Assembly (NCBI GenBank): GCA_900770895.1
Contig: CAAGMF010000297.1
Location: forward strand, 1-6,180
Direction: 5' to 3'
Length of the DNA: 6,180 nucleotides
Origin: an uncultured Mitsuokella sp.
GTDB taxonomy: Bacteria > Bacillota > Negativicutes > Selenomonadales > Selenomonadaceae
Position numbers and translations under genes: made by a program. The notes beneath the pieces were generated by a model. It was not told the DNA's origin. It saw nothing but the letters and a program-made list of their open reading frames with translations, and searched no databases. This document shows positions 1 through 6,083 of the stretch, piece by piece (position 1 is the stretch's first letter; the number at the start of each line of letters is the position of its first letter).

Positions 1-579
1 GACCTGTTCTACAAAGCAGTAACAGAAGTGCTGAATCAGATGGAGATGGACCACGAGATCATTGAGTGCCGACATGACATCCGAGTTCAGCGCCGTATTC
101 GAGAAATCATAGAACACGCCGATATTCGTGGCCGTACCGGTATAGACATCTTTCTCGAGGCCGCGCGGCATATAGACGACGGCTATCGCCTGGTCGCGAT
201 AGCAGAGCTCCTTCGGATCCACCGGCATATTCATGACGGCTGTGACATGCATGTAGGGCGAATTCTCGATATGGCTCGTGAGCTCATGCGAGTAGGCCGA
301 GTTATCGAGGTCGATGACCGCCACCGGCGCATCCTGCGAGATATTGCCCTGCAGCAGCGCGCAGAGGATGACCGTGATGACGATCGTGACCATCAGACAT
401 ACCTTTTCATACGGCATGCCCTGCCCGGAGAAAAGGAACCGCACCTCATCGACCAGGGAGTTGCGCGGCGTCACCGGCAGCTGCGGCCGGCCGCCTCCTG
501 GCGGTGGTCCCACCGGCGGCTGTCCGGCAGGTACAGGCCCTCCCTGCGGCTCAATGGCGTTTTTTGAATTCACTGTCAT
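1..579 (-). CDS. ABC-2 type transporter permease, N-terminal part (cut by window edge)
   Basis: This reading frame stays open from the start codon to the window edge (193 codons, no stop). After a Pro/Gly-rich cytoplasmic segment (about residues 10-40) comes one hydrophobic helix (about 60-77, VCLMVTIVITVILCALL). An extracytoplasmic domain follows, with motifs such as VAVIDLDNSAYSHEL, YRDQAIAVVYMPRGLEKD and NIGVFYDFSNTALNSDVMSALNDL. This resembles the first transmembrane segment and large external loop of YhhJ/YbhR-type ABC-2 permeases, which work with HlyD adaptors. The remaining helices, and probably a second permease and an ATPase, would lie off the left edge. The start is uncertain. ATG at 577-579 is the first codon after an in-frame TGA, but GTG at 571-573 is better placed, six bases after the Shine-Dalgarno-like GGGGTGA. 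Either start overlaps the end of the adaptor gene, so translation is probably coupled. The substrate cannot be told from this sequence. Confidence 0.8.
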   Translation of the reverse strand, partial: MTVNSKNAIEPQGGPVPAGQPPVGPPPGGGRPQLPVTPRNSLVDEVRFLFSGQGMPYEKVCLMVTIVITVILCALLQGNISQDAPVAVIDLDNSAYSHELTSHIENSPYMHVTAVMNMPVDPKELCYRDQAIAVVYMPRGLEKDVYTGTATNIGVFYDFSNTALNSDVMSALNDLVVHLHLIQHFCYCFVEQV

Positions 580-1666
580 TCACCCCGATCGTCATGCCTG
601 TCGCAACACCGTCCTGCGGATCGACGTATATGCGCACCTGGAAAGCCGACAGATCCGACTGCCCCTTCTCGCGCGACTGCTTCAGGTCGGCAAAGCTGGC
701 TGATTTCGTCAGCAGGCGTATCGTACCCGTGACCGCGCGGTCGCCGGCTACGGTATGACCGGTTATCTCATCGCCCTCGGCGAGACCGGCTGCCTGCTTC
801 TCACTGATGTATATGTCGTAATAGCTGCGGTTGCTCTCGAGCAGGACGACCGGTGTCGACGGCGATACCATCTCGCCCTCTTTGGCCAGGACCTTCAGTA
901 CCTTGCCATCCTCGGGCGCGCGCAGGACGAGGCGCTCTTTCTTCACCTCGAGCTCCTGCAGCGAGACGAGCAGCTGCTGACGCTGCTGCTCGAGGGCTTC
1001 GACGTCATTGGCCATGTTGGCAGCGCTGGCCCGCTCATTCGCGATGGTCGGCAGCGACAGCGAGTCTGTATTGCCATTGTCAGCGGCACCGCCGAGCAGG
1101 CGCTCCAACGTCTCCTGCTGCTGGGCCACATCGGCCTGCGCGACCTCGAGCGCCGTCTGCGCATCATCGAGCGACGACTGCGGCACGGCTCCGACAGCGG
1201 CCAGCGAGGCATTGCGGTTATAGTCGAGCTGGGCCTTGGACAGCGTCGACTGGGCCGAGCTCACAGCCGCCCGCTGCTGGTCGATCTGCCGATAGCTCTG
1301 TGTCTCATCCGTGTCCGCCTTCTGATAGCTGACATCCATATTCCCCGACTGCGAGCGTATCTGCGCCTCGAGCTGGGCGATCTGGGCCTTCGTCTTCGCT
1401 ATGGCGAGGTCGGTATCCGTCGAATCGAGCTCCATGATGACATCGCCCTTCTGGACGACATCCCCCTCGCGGACCGCCTGATGCACGAGGCGGCCGCTCA
1501 CGGTATCGAACGACATCTTCACCTGCTCCGCCGTCAGGATGCCCTCCTTTTTCTCCGAAGCCAGCGATATGGCATCGCTGCCTTTGAACAGCAGCACGAG
1601 GCCGCTGACGATGAGCAGTGCGAGGAATACGATCCCCACGCGCAATGATTTCTGTCTGGTATTCAT
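551..1666 (-). CDS. HlyD-family membrane-fusion (periplasmic adaptor) protein
   Basis: The product is a 371-residue adaptor that would bridge an inner-membrane exporter and an outer-membrane channel. A single N-terminal anchor helix (about residues 10-27, VGIVFLALLIVSGLVLLF) is followed by the first lipoyl half-motif (about 45-82, with VSGRLVHQAVREGDVVQKGDVIMELDS split around G58 and G75). A long Ala/Gln/Glu-rich alpha-helical hairpin follows (about 85-190 and 210-245). The second lipoyl half is at about 247-278 (LRAPEDGKVLKVLAKEGEMV) and a beta-barrel region extends to about 360. The length and domain order fit EmrA/YhiI-type adaptors. There is no cysteine, so it is not a lipoprotein. Its ATG overlaps the marR stop (ATGA), with an upstream AAAGGAAA as ribosome binding site, and the permease start overlaps its 3' end. 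These are signs of one operon. Which pump or drug it serves is not visible here. Confidence 0.93.
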   Translation of the reverse strand: MNTRQKSLRVGIVFLALLIVSGLVLLFKGSDAISLASEKKEGILTAEQVKMSFDTVSGRLVHQAVREGDVVQKGDVIMELDSTDTDLAIAKTKAQIAQLEAQIRSQSGNMDVSYQKADTDETQSYRQIDQQRAAVSSAQSTLSKAQLDYNRNASLAAVGAVPQSSLDDAQTALEVAQADVAQQQETLERLLGGAADNGNTDSLSLPTIANERASAANMANDVEALEQQRQQLLVSLQELEVKKERLVLRAPEDGKVLKVLAKEGEMVSPSTPVVLLESNRSYYDIYISEKQAAGLAEGDEITGHTVAGDRAVTGTIRLLTKSASFADLKQSREKGQSDLSAFQVRIYVDPQDGVATGMTIGVNDSEFKKRH

Positions 1667-2178
1667 TCTCTATTTCCTTTCTCTATGTCAACCGAGCCGC
1701 CCGTCAGCTTGTTCAGCAGCCGGATGAGCTCGCGCTGCTCATCGGGATCCAACCGCTCCATCAGCTTCGTGACGCGCAGATAGTGGGCAGGCAGGATGCG
1801 GTTCATGAATTCCCGGCCCTGCTGCGTCAGCCGTACGACCTTCGCCCGCTTGTCAGTGCCGGAGGGCGCCGTCTCGACGAGCCCCTCGCGCGCCAGACGC
1901 TGCAGCATCGTGCTGACCGTCGCCCGCGTCACGCCGACATGATCCGCCAGCGTGGATGGCGTCACGCCCTCGGGATGCTGATGCAGCACGATGAGCGTAC
2001 AGAATTTCCCCTCGGACATCTGGTAATCGTGCTGCAGCACATCGAGGATGCTGGCCTGCACCTCTTCCCCAGCCTGCTTCACGCCGAGCATAGCAATAAC
2101 CGCCGCCGGATTGATCTCCGGCACCAGCTGGCGATGGCGCTCCAGCTCCTCCCACGTCGGTATCATCTCACGCTTCAT
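1663..2178 (-). CDS. MarR-family winged-helix transcriptional repressor
   Basis: The product is a 171-residue MarR-type regulator, probably a dimer that represses this operon and releases DNA on binding a ligand. An N-terminal helical region (residues 1-50) would form part of the dimer interface. The helix-turn-helix lies at about 72-102 (TPSTLADHVGVTRATVSTML, then QRLAREGLVE). The wing is at about 105-121, with the family's D-K-R-x-K-V-V-x-L-T-x-x-G pattern (D109, K110, R111). C-terminal helices (about 125-158) complete the dimer. The only cysteine is C60; whether it senses oxidants cannot be judged. ATG 2176-2178 is preceded by AGGTGAT at a suitable distance. It is the first gene of the operon, overlaps the adaptor start by four bases, and sits under a strong promoter that carries a palindromic operator, so autorepression is expected. 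Confidence 0.93.
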   Translation of the reverse strand: MKREMIPTWEELERHRQLVPEINPAAVIAMLGVKQAGEEVQASILDVLQHDYQMSEGKFCTLIVLHQHPEGVTPSTLADHVGVTRATVSTMLQRLAREGLVETAPSGTDKRAKVVRLTQQGREFMNRILPAHYLRVTKLMERLDPDEQRELIRLLNKLTGGSVDIEKGNRE

Positions 2179-2253
2179 ACCCGTATCACCTATATCTCTC
2201 CAGTCTCCACAACATCGCCGCCCGCAGCCAACATCCGTCGGGCTAAAATAAAT

Positions 2254-2271
2254 TAGTTAGCATACTAACTA
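2254..2271. promoter_or_regulatory. Palindromic operator, probable MarR binding site
   Basis: The perfect inverted repeat TAGTTAG-CATA-CTAACTA (18 bp) touches the -10 box at one base and covers the expected transcription start. Its length, AT-rich half-sites and position are typical of MarR-family operators, where bound repressor blocks RNA polymerase. That the marR product encoded just downstream binds here is inferred. Confidence 0.8.
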
Positions 2272-2298
2272 TTATAGCGACTGAGAGGAATATGTCAA
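2271..2298 (-). promoter_or_regulatory. Strong sigma70-type promoter of the marR-hlyD-permease operon
   Basis: Reading the minus strand, a perfect -35 TTGACA (2293-2298) is separated by 16 bases from a perfect -10 TATAAT (2271-2276). Transcription would start near 2264-2265, giving a leader of about 86 nt before the marR ATG. A consensus promoter this strong is what one expects where expression is normally held down by a repressor. Confidence 0.85.
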
Positions 2299-2303
2299 CT
2301 AAA

Positions 2304-2358
2304 GGCCTTCCTCTCTGAGGAAGGTGGCTCGCAGCGCAGCTGCGAGACGGATGAAGTG
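2304..2358 (+). repeat. Dispersed double-hairpin repeat, copy 1
   Basis: Two adjacent hairpins are followed by a conserved tail. Hairpin 1 is CCTTCCTC-TCT-GAGGAAGG (2306-2324). Hairpin 2 is CTCGCAGC-GCA-GCTGCGAG (2328-2346). The tail is ACGGATGAAGTGG. Related copies lie at 5973-6026 and, inverted, at 6084-6132. It begins only a few bases upstream of the marR -35 box and fills much of the gap between marR and mgsA. No coding sequence is seen in it. Confidence 0.8.
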
Positions 2359-2505
2359 GCGAGTGCTAGGCTGCGTTACGGCAAATCATTGATTGTTCGG
2401 CTGCTTAGGCTTTTTACTTTCGTCCTGAAATATAGTAGGAAAAACGCCTGTGGATGGCGAAAGGATAAAAAGATGAGATATTATATCGAGAAAGGGAGTA
2501 ATGAT

Positions 2506-2892
2506 ATGCCGACGATAGCTTTGATCGCACATGATAAGAAAAAAAATGAGATGCTCGAATTCGCTGAGCATCATAAAGACCTGCTGGCAAAATTCCATCT
2601 GGTGGCTACGCGCACGACCGGTACGCTCATAAAAGAGAAAATCGGCCTCGATGTCGAAACGATGATGTCTGGCCCGCTCGGCGGTGACCAGCAGATTGGT
2701 GCCCTCGTCGCCACCGACAAGGTCGACTATGTCATATTCCTGCGCGACCCGCTGACCTCGCAGCCGCATGAGCCGGACATCAACGCCCTGCTGCGCCTCT
2801 GCGACGTCCATAACATACCGCTGGCCACGAACCGCAAGAGTGCCCATATCCTCATCGAGTATGCCGGCCGCAAGCTGAGTGAACAGGGCTGA
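2506..2892 (+). CDS. mgsA: Methylglyoxal synthase
   Basis: The cytoplasmic enzyme converts dihydroxyacetone phosphate to methylglyoxal and phosphate, an overflow bypass of lower glycolysis that relieves sugar-phosphate build-up. The product has 128 residues, close to the Bacillus enzyme and shorter than the 152-residue E. coli one. Family motifs are all present: IALIAHDKKK (H9, D10, K12), the phosphate-binding stretch TRTTGT (35-40), and GPLGGDQQIGA (56-66) with the expected catalytic Asp at D61. LRDPLTSQPHEPDINALLRL (79-98) has H88 and D91, and NIPLATN closes the set (103-109). ATG 2506 was chosen because the protein then starts at the family's usual N-terminus and is preceded by AAAGGGAG. 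The frame is open back to 2356, but that part runs through the dispersed repeat. I could not identify a convincing promoter between 2360 and 2490. The next gene follows after 51 bp on the same strand, suggesting cotranscription. Confidence 0.95.
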   Translation: MPTIALIAHDKKKNEMLEFAEHHKDLLAKFHLVATRTTGTLIKEKIGLDVETMMSGPLGGDQQIGALVATDKVDYVIFLRDPLTSQPHEPDINALLRLCDVHNIPLATNRKSAHILIEYAGRKLSEQG

Positions 2893-2943
2893 CCCCGAGT
2901 CTGTATCATTTTCTTTCGTCTGTGCCCCCAGGGAGGGATAGCG

Positions 2944-3468
2944 ATGTTGCAAAAAAGTCAGCGCCTGCGCAATTGCCCCATCTGCCACCGACTGTTCGTA
3001 GATACGGGGCTCGGCATATGTCGCAATTGCTATGAGAAGGAACGCGAAGATGAGGAAACCGTCATCGAATACGTGCGCGAGCATCATCAGGCCTCCATCC
3101 AGGAGATTGTCCGCGACACCGGTGCTCGCTACGCCCTCGTAGAAAAGATGATCAAACGCGGCCAGTTCATGACCAAGGATAACGAAATCACGCATCCCTG
3201 CAAGCGCTGTGGCAAGCCGATCGTCCGCGGCATGTACTGCCCGCAGTGTCTCGCTCTGATTCATCGCGCCATCGATAAAGCGAACGCCGAAGCCGCCAAG
3301 CGCGGCCTGCCCGACGCCAAGAAGCCAGAGCTGCGCAAGGAGCCGCGCCCCGTCAATTTCGCCACCGAGCGCCTGTCGACGCCCGCCAAAAAGAAACCCG
3401 ATGGGACGAAATCTCCGCACCGCGGCATGAATATATGGCGCACGCTCGACCGCGACCGAGACCGCTGA
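2944..3468 (+). CDS. yvyF: YvyF-like flagellar-operon zinc-ribbon protein (TIGR03826-type)
   Basis: The product is a 174-residue probable cytoplasmic protein with two zinc-ribbon motifs around a small helical domain. The first ribbon has C11-x2-C14 and C26-x2-C29. The middle part (about 36-76: EETVIEYVREHHQASIQEIV, then RDTGARYALVEKMIKRGQF) reads like a winged-helix or MerR-like helix-turn-helix. The second ribbon has C86-x2-C89 and C99-x2-C102. This order matches the YvyF family found in Firmicutes flagellar regions, often near flgM; its exact role is poorly known and regulation is only a guess. The Lys/Pro/Arg-rich tail (about 110-174, ending RTLDRDRDR) makes it longer than the Bacillus protein, which is about 140 residues. 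A strong Shine-Dalgarno GGGAGGG lies seven bases before the ATG. It follows mgsA by 51 bp with no visible terminator. No flagellar gene is seen in this window. Confidence 0.8.
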   Translation: MLQKSQRLRNCPICHRLFVDTGLGICRNCYEKEREDEETVIEYVREHHQASIQEIVRDTGARYALVEKMIKRGQFMTKDNEITHPCKRCGKPIVRGMYCPQCLALIHRAIDKANAEAAKRGLPDAKKPELRKEPRPVNFATERLSTPAKKKPDGTKSPHRGMNIWRTLDRDRDR

Positions 3469-3507
3469 GCGGCATCACGCGAACAACAGAATCATTTTTT
3501 CTATACG

Positions 3508-3655
3508 AAAACAGGCTGTAAAGAAATAGCATATTGTCAAGCCTAAGCATATAACACCGCGGCAGGCATGATTCCTTCATTACATATTCCGGAATCATGC
3601 CTGCCGCTACTTTATCATCTTAGGTGACTGCGGTTATTTCTTTACAGCCTGTTTC
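3508..3655. repeat. Large quasi-palindrome containing a copy of the M48 gene's 3' end
   Basis: The left arm (about 3508-3575) and right arm (about 3591-3655) are imperfect reverse complements around a 15-base loop. The outermost 20 bases are perfect: AAACAGGCTGTAAAGAAATA at 3509-3528 pairs with 3635-3654, the last codons of the minus-strand M48 gene. The middle blocks match in part (GTCA, CCTAAG and ATAA in the same order, with small indels). The innermost 17 bp are perfect. The left arm is non-coding and lies after the yvyF stop. It looks like an inverted duplication of the M48 3' end and its terminator. Confidence 0.85.
3559..3607. terminator. Probable bidirectional terminator between convergent genes
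   Basis: A perfect 17-bp stem, GCGGCAGGCATGATTCC (3559-3575) with its complement (3591-3607), encloses a 15-base loop. It lies between the converging yvyF and M48 genes. The flanks are only moderately T-rich (TACTTTATC rightwards, TGTTATAT on the other strand), so it may act partly by stabilising 3' ends. Confidence 0.7.
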
Positions 3656-5520
3656 TGTGCCTTCTGTGCTTTCTGGGCTTTCTGATCCTGCTGCTCCTTC
3701 ATCTCCTTTTTCAGAGCCTCTTCACGCTTCTTTTTCGCGGCAGCCTTTTCCTTTTCGTAGGTCTTGTAGTCATCAGCAGCTGCTGGAATATCTTTCAGGT
3801 ACTCCTCCGGAATCCGGCGGAAGGCGCGCGGCTGGAGGCGATAGAGCTCCGTATAGTCGGCCAGCGCTCCTTTGTGGTCGCCCTGTTCATCACGGATCTG
3901 GCCGCCGATGATGTAGATGTACAGATTGTCGGCCTTCACCTGCTTCGCCCGGTCCAGATCCGCCAGCGCGGCAGTCAGGTTGCCTGCCATGTGGTAGACA
4001 TCGGCCCGGTTCAGGTAGTTCAGCACTTCTTTGCCGTTCATGGACACGGCCTTGTCCGAGTCCTGCAGTGCCGCTGCGAAGTCACCATCCACCGCTTTGG
4101 CCCGGGCCCGGATGGCATAGCGCAGCGAGGGATCCTCCTGATTGCGGGCCAGCGAGGCGCGCGTCAGCTCGAAAAAGGCCGGCTCGCTGTAGCCATAGTC
4201 GCTATAGGCATCCGCATTGCTCGTGAACTGCTTCGCGTATTTCAGCGGCGCATTCAGTACGTTCTCCCGGGCCTGAGCCAGTTCCTGCGCACGCTGAGCT
4301 TCCTGAGCGCGCATTTTCTGACGGGCACCGGACTTCGCCTCAGCTGCGTAGGCGGCCGTCACGAGCTGCTGCAGGCGTGCGCCGCTGCCGCTCGTCTGCA
4401 GGAACTGCTGGAGCGTATGATAGACGCGGCTGTCAGGCAGACACGTCACTGCCCCATGGGCATCCGCGCGGAAATCCCAGCCAGCCGGTGAATCGTAGTC
4501 ATGGAATGCCTTGGCCAGCGCGCCGGCCACGTAGTAGGCATTCTCTATCGTATTGTCATACGTATCGCTCGTCCAGTCGACGTCCAGCAGCTTCGTGCCG
4601 TCGATGTATACCGATTTGCGGTCCTTGACCGTCACATGGCCGCAGCCATAGTCCGTCATGAGCTGGGCCAGCTTCTGCTCGCGGTCCTGGGTCTCCGGAT
4701 GGTCTGATACGGATTCATCGCGCTGCGCGCGTTTCTCACTGGCGTTGTACTCCGGCTGCTGCTCGAGGAAGTTCTGCGTATCATAGGTCAGATAATGCGC
4801 CATCCGGGCCATGGCAGCCGCTCCGCCACCCGGATTGAAGCCGGCACTCGTCATGAGATAGAAACCGCCCGTATCCGCCTCTGCCTCCGTCGGCATCGTG
4901 ACATTGTTCGCGATGGAATACATGGCCATGCGCTGCAGGCGGTTCCAGTCCATGGAGCCCGTATCCATATTCAGCAGCATCATGCCGTTATACTGGGCGA
5001 CCGCCTTGGCATAGTTATGCGCACTGTGCTGGTAGAGCCCATGCGTCATCTCATGCCCCAGCACCGCCGCGAGCTCGTCGATATCGCCTTGCAGGCCGCG
5101 CACGAGGGCACGGTTCACGCTGACGTAGTTCGTCGGATAGCAGGCGGCATTGAACTCCTGGCTGTTATTCACGGCCCACATGAAGGGCAGCGAATTGGCT
5201 TTCAGCACATAATGGCCCTGATTGATGAGCTGGTGCATGACGTCAGCCACGACCTGCTGGTCATAGGGATTCTTATCCAGACCGTTCGCCTGTATGTCCT
5301 GGCGCCGGCTCAGTATCTGCGACTCGGCATCATTGCCCAGCGCGAGCAGGCTGGACAGTGCCCCCTGATAGGCGGCATAGACGCCCAGCGCCTGCGCTGC
5401 CATAGCGAAAGGATCCACGCTGGCCGCTGCGGCCCGTGGCACTGCTACGCTCATGTTGCCGGCCAGCAGCAGTCCCAGGCTCAGTGTCGTGATTTTCCGC
5501 AGTTTCTTTTTCCAATTCAT
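3634..5520 (-). CDS. Secreted M48-family zinc metalloprotease with TPR region (BepA-like)
   Basis: The product is a 628-residue exported protease, probably involved in envelope protein quality control. A Sec signal peptide (KKK at 4-6, hydrophobic 11-30) ends near AAAAS at 31-34, with no lipobox cysteine. The catalytic motif is HEMTH (156-160). EAEAD follows (212-216), where E212 should be the third zinc ligand and D216 the conserved Asp. SDHPETQDR (272-280) matches the downstream SDHP histidine region of BepA-type M48 enzymes (H274). Residues 300-460 are not recognised. About 466-566 forms three TPR-like units (for example AADVYHMAGNLTAALADLDR-type spacing around 500-532). A charged tail ends in three KAQ repeats. 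The ATG is followed by a clear signal peptide, but the ribosome binding site is weak (GGGGCTGAAG). A small membrane protein gene lies 104 bp upstream on the same strand. Gene convergence with yvyF is resolved by the hairpin at 3559-3607. Confidence 0.92.
   Translation of the reverse strand: MNWKKKLRKITTLSLGLLLAGNMSVAVPRAAAASVDPFAMAAQALGVYAAYQGALSSLLALGNDAESQILSRRQDIQANGLDKNPYDQQVVADVMHQLINQGHYVLKANSLPFMWAVNNSQEFNAACYPTNYVSVNRALVRGLQGDIDELAAVLGHEMTHGLYQHSAHNYAKAVAQYNGMMLLNMDTGSMDWNRLQRMAMYSIANNVTMPTEAEADTGGFYLMTSAGFNPGGGAAAMARMAHYLTYDTQNFLEQQPEYNASEKRAQRDESVSDHPETQDREQKLAQLMTDYGCGHVTVKDRKSVYIDGTKLLDVDWTSDTYDNTIENAYYVAGALAKAFHDYDSPAGWDFRADAHGAVTCLPDSRVYHTLQQFLQTSGSGARLQQLVTAAYAAEAKSGARQKMRAQEAQRAQELAQARENVLNAPLKYAKQFTSNADAYSDYGYSEPAFFELTRASLARNQEDPSLRYAIRARAKAVDGDFAAALQDSDKAVSMNGKEVLNYLNRADVYHMAGNLTAALADLDRAKQVKADNLYIYIIGGQIRDEQGDHKGALADYTELYRLQPRAFRRIPEEYLKDIPAAADDYKTYEKEKAAAKKKREEALKKEMKEQQDQKAQKAQKAQKQAVKK
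3655..3681 (-). repeat. Three tandem 9-bp units coding for KAQ in the M48 tail
   Basis: Codons for residues 614-622 of the M48 protein are three near-identical 9-mers (AAAGCCCAG, AAAGCACAG, AAGGCACAG) read on the minus strand. They sit directly next to the quasi-palindrome. Such short in-frame repeats can gain or lose units by slippage without breaking the frame. Confidence 0.75.
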
Positions 5521-5548
5521 AGCTTCAGCCCCATAGCACGATTCATTT

Positions 5549-5571
5549 ACCTGCCCGCTATTCTAGCAGGT
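5549..5571 (-). promoter_or_regulatory. Possible extended -10 promoter and inverted repeat upstream of the M48 gene
   Basis: On the minus strand TGCTAGAAT (5560-5568) matches an extended -10 element about 40 bases before the M48 ATG, but no good -35 is visible. It overlaps an inverted repeat, ACCTGC-11-GCAGGT (5549-5554 and 5566-5571), which could be an operator or chance. The M48 gene may instead be read through from the small membrane protein gene. Confidence 0.35.
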
Positions 5572-5624
5572 CCGCTTTGCTATCGCTTTAGACGCAGATT
5601 AACTATTTCCCAATCACAAACTGG

Positions 5625-5933
5625 TCACTCCGCCTTATCGTTTTTCATCGCGCTATCAGCAGCCTCGGCGGCCTGGCGCAGTTTCTCTTCCTCGCGCTTC
5701 CGCTGCAGCTTGTCAAAGCCGGTCTCCACGTCGCCCTCATAGTCCATGATGCGCCGCACCATGCGGCCGCAGAAATACGTGCCACCGAGCCCTACGACGG
5801 TCAGCGCTGCACCCCAGGCATAGTTGCCAGCATAGAGCAGGTAGACCCCGCCAGCCGTCAGTATCAGGAAGAATATGACGTTCCATGACTGGATAAAGGA
5901 ATTAAACATCTTCGGCGTTTCTTTTTTATTCAT
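5625..5933 (-). CDS. Small membrane protein with two helices and charged C-terminal coil
   Basis: I do not recognise this 102-residue protein. Two hydrophobic helices (about 17-35, WNVIFFLILTAGGVYLLYA, and about 38-56, YAWGAALTVVGLGGTYFCG) form a tight hairpin. A cytoplasmic-looking, highly charged helix follows (about 65-98, with FDKLQRKREEEKLRQAAEAA), likely a coiled coil. Positive residues RMVRR just after the second helix fit both ends inside the cell. ATG 5931-5933 is chosen because GGGGTGGAG lies just upstream. The frame could extend to an ATG at 5972, but that start would fall at the edge of a dispersed repeat. The gene precedes the M48 protease on the same strand with a 104-bp gap and no clear terminator, so the two may be cotranscribed and could act together; that is inference only. 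Confidence 0.75.
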   Translation of the reverse strand: MNKKETPKMFNSFIQSWNVIFFLILTAGGVYLLYAGNYAWGAALTVVGLGGTYFCGRMVRRIMDYEGDVETGFDKLQRKREEEKLRQAAEAADSAMKNDKAE

Positions 5934-5972
5934 TTCTCCACCCCATAATGTTGCGATTCTCATTCCACACAA

Positions 5973-6026
5973 GCCTTCCCCTCAGGGGAAGGTGGCTCAC
6001 GGCGCAGCCGGGAGACGAAAGAGGTG
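5973..6026 (+). repeat. Dispersed double-hairpin repeat, copy 2
   Basis: Hairpin 1 is CCTTCCCC-TCA-GGGGAAGG (5974-5992). Hairpin 2 is CTCACGGC-GCA-GCCGGGAG (5996-6014), with one mismatch. The tail, ACGAAAGAGGTG, is a divergent form of the ACGGATGAAGTGG seen in copy 1. It lies just upstream of the small membrane protein gene and forms an inverted pair with copy 3. Confidence 0.8.
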
Positions 6027-6083
6027 TAGCTAGAGATACTCACTACATAGCGTCTTCACTCTAGGTATAGAGCCATGTCCCAG

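Noticed and set aside
755..1648. Long plus-strand reading frame of about 297 codons opposite the adaptor gene
   Set aside because: It is the antisense of the HlyD-type gene, is rich in Arg/Leu/His/Ile as expected for a shadow frame, and has no recognisable motifs.
2220..2243. Hairpin GCCCG...CGGGC in the marR leader as a possible attenuator or riboswitch
   Set aside because: The stem is only 5 bp with a 14-base loop and no following T-run; too weak to call.
2429..2436. TATAGT as -10 box of an mgsA promoter
   Set aside because: No -35-like hexamer is found 16-18 bases upstream, so the match is probably by chance.
2356..2505. N-terminal extension of mgsA by 50 codons
   Set aside because: The extra part begins inside the dispersed repeat and lacks similarity to methylglyoxal synthases; ATG 2506 has a good ribosome binding site.
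2386..3420. Long minus-strand reading frame of about 344 codons opposite mgsA and yvyF
   Set aside because: The plus strand carries clear MgsA motifs and two zinc ribbons over the same bases; the minus frame has no family features.
4795..5742. Plus-strand reading frame of about 315 codons opposite the M48 gene
   Set aside because: It crosses the M48 signal peptide, the intergenic gap and the end of the small membrane protein gene on the other strand, and its composition is that of a shadow.
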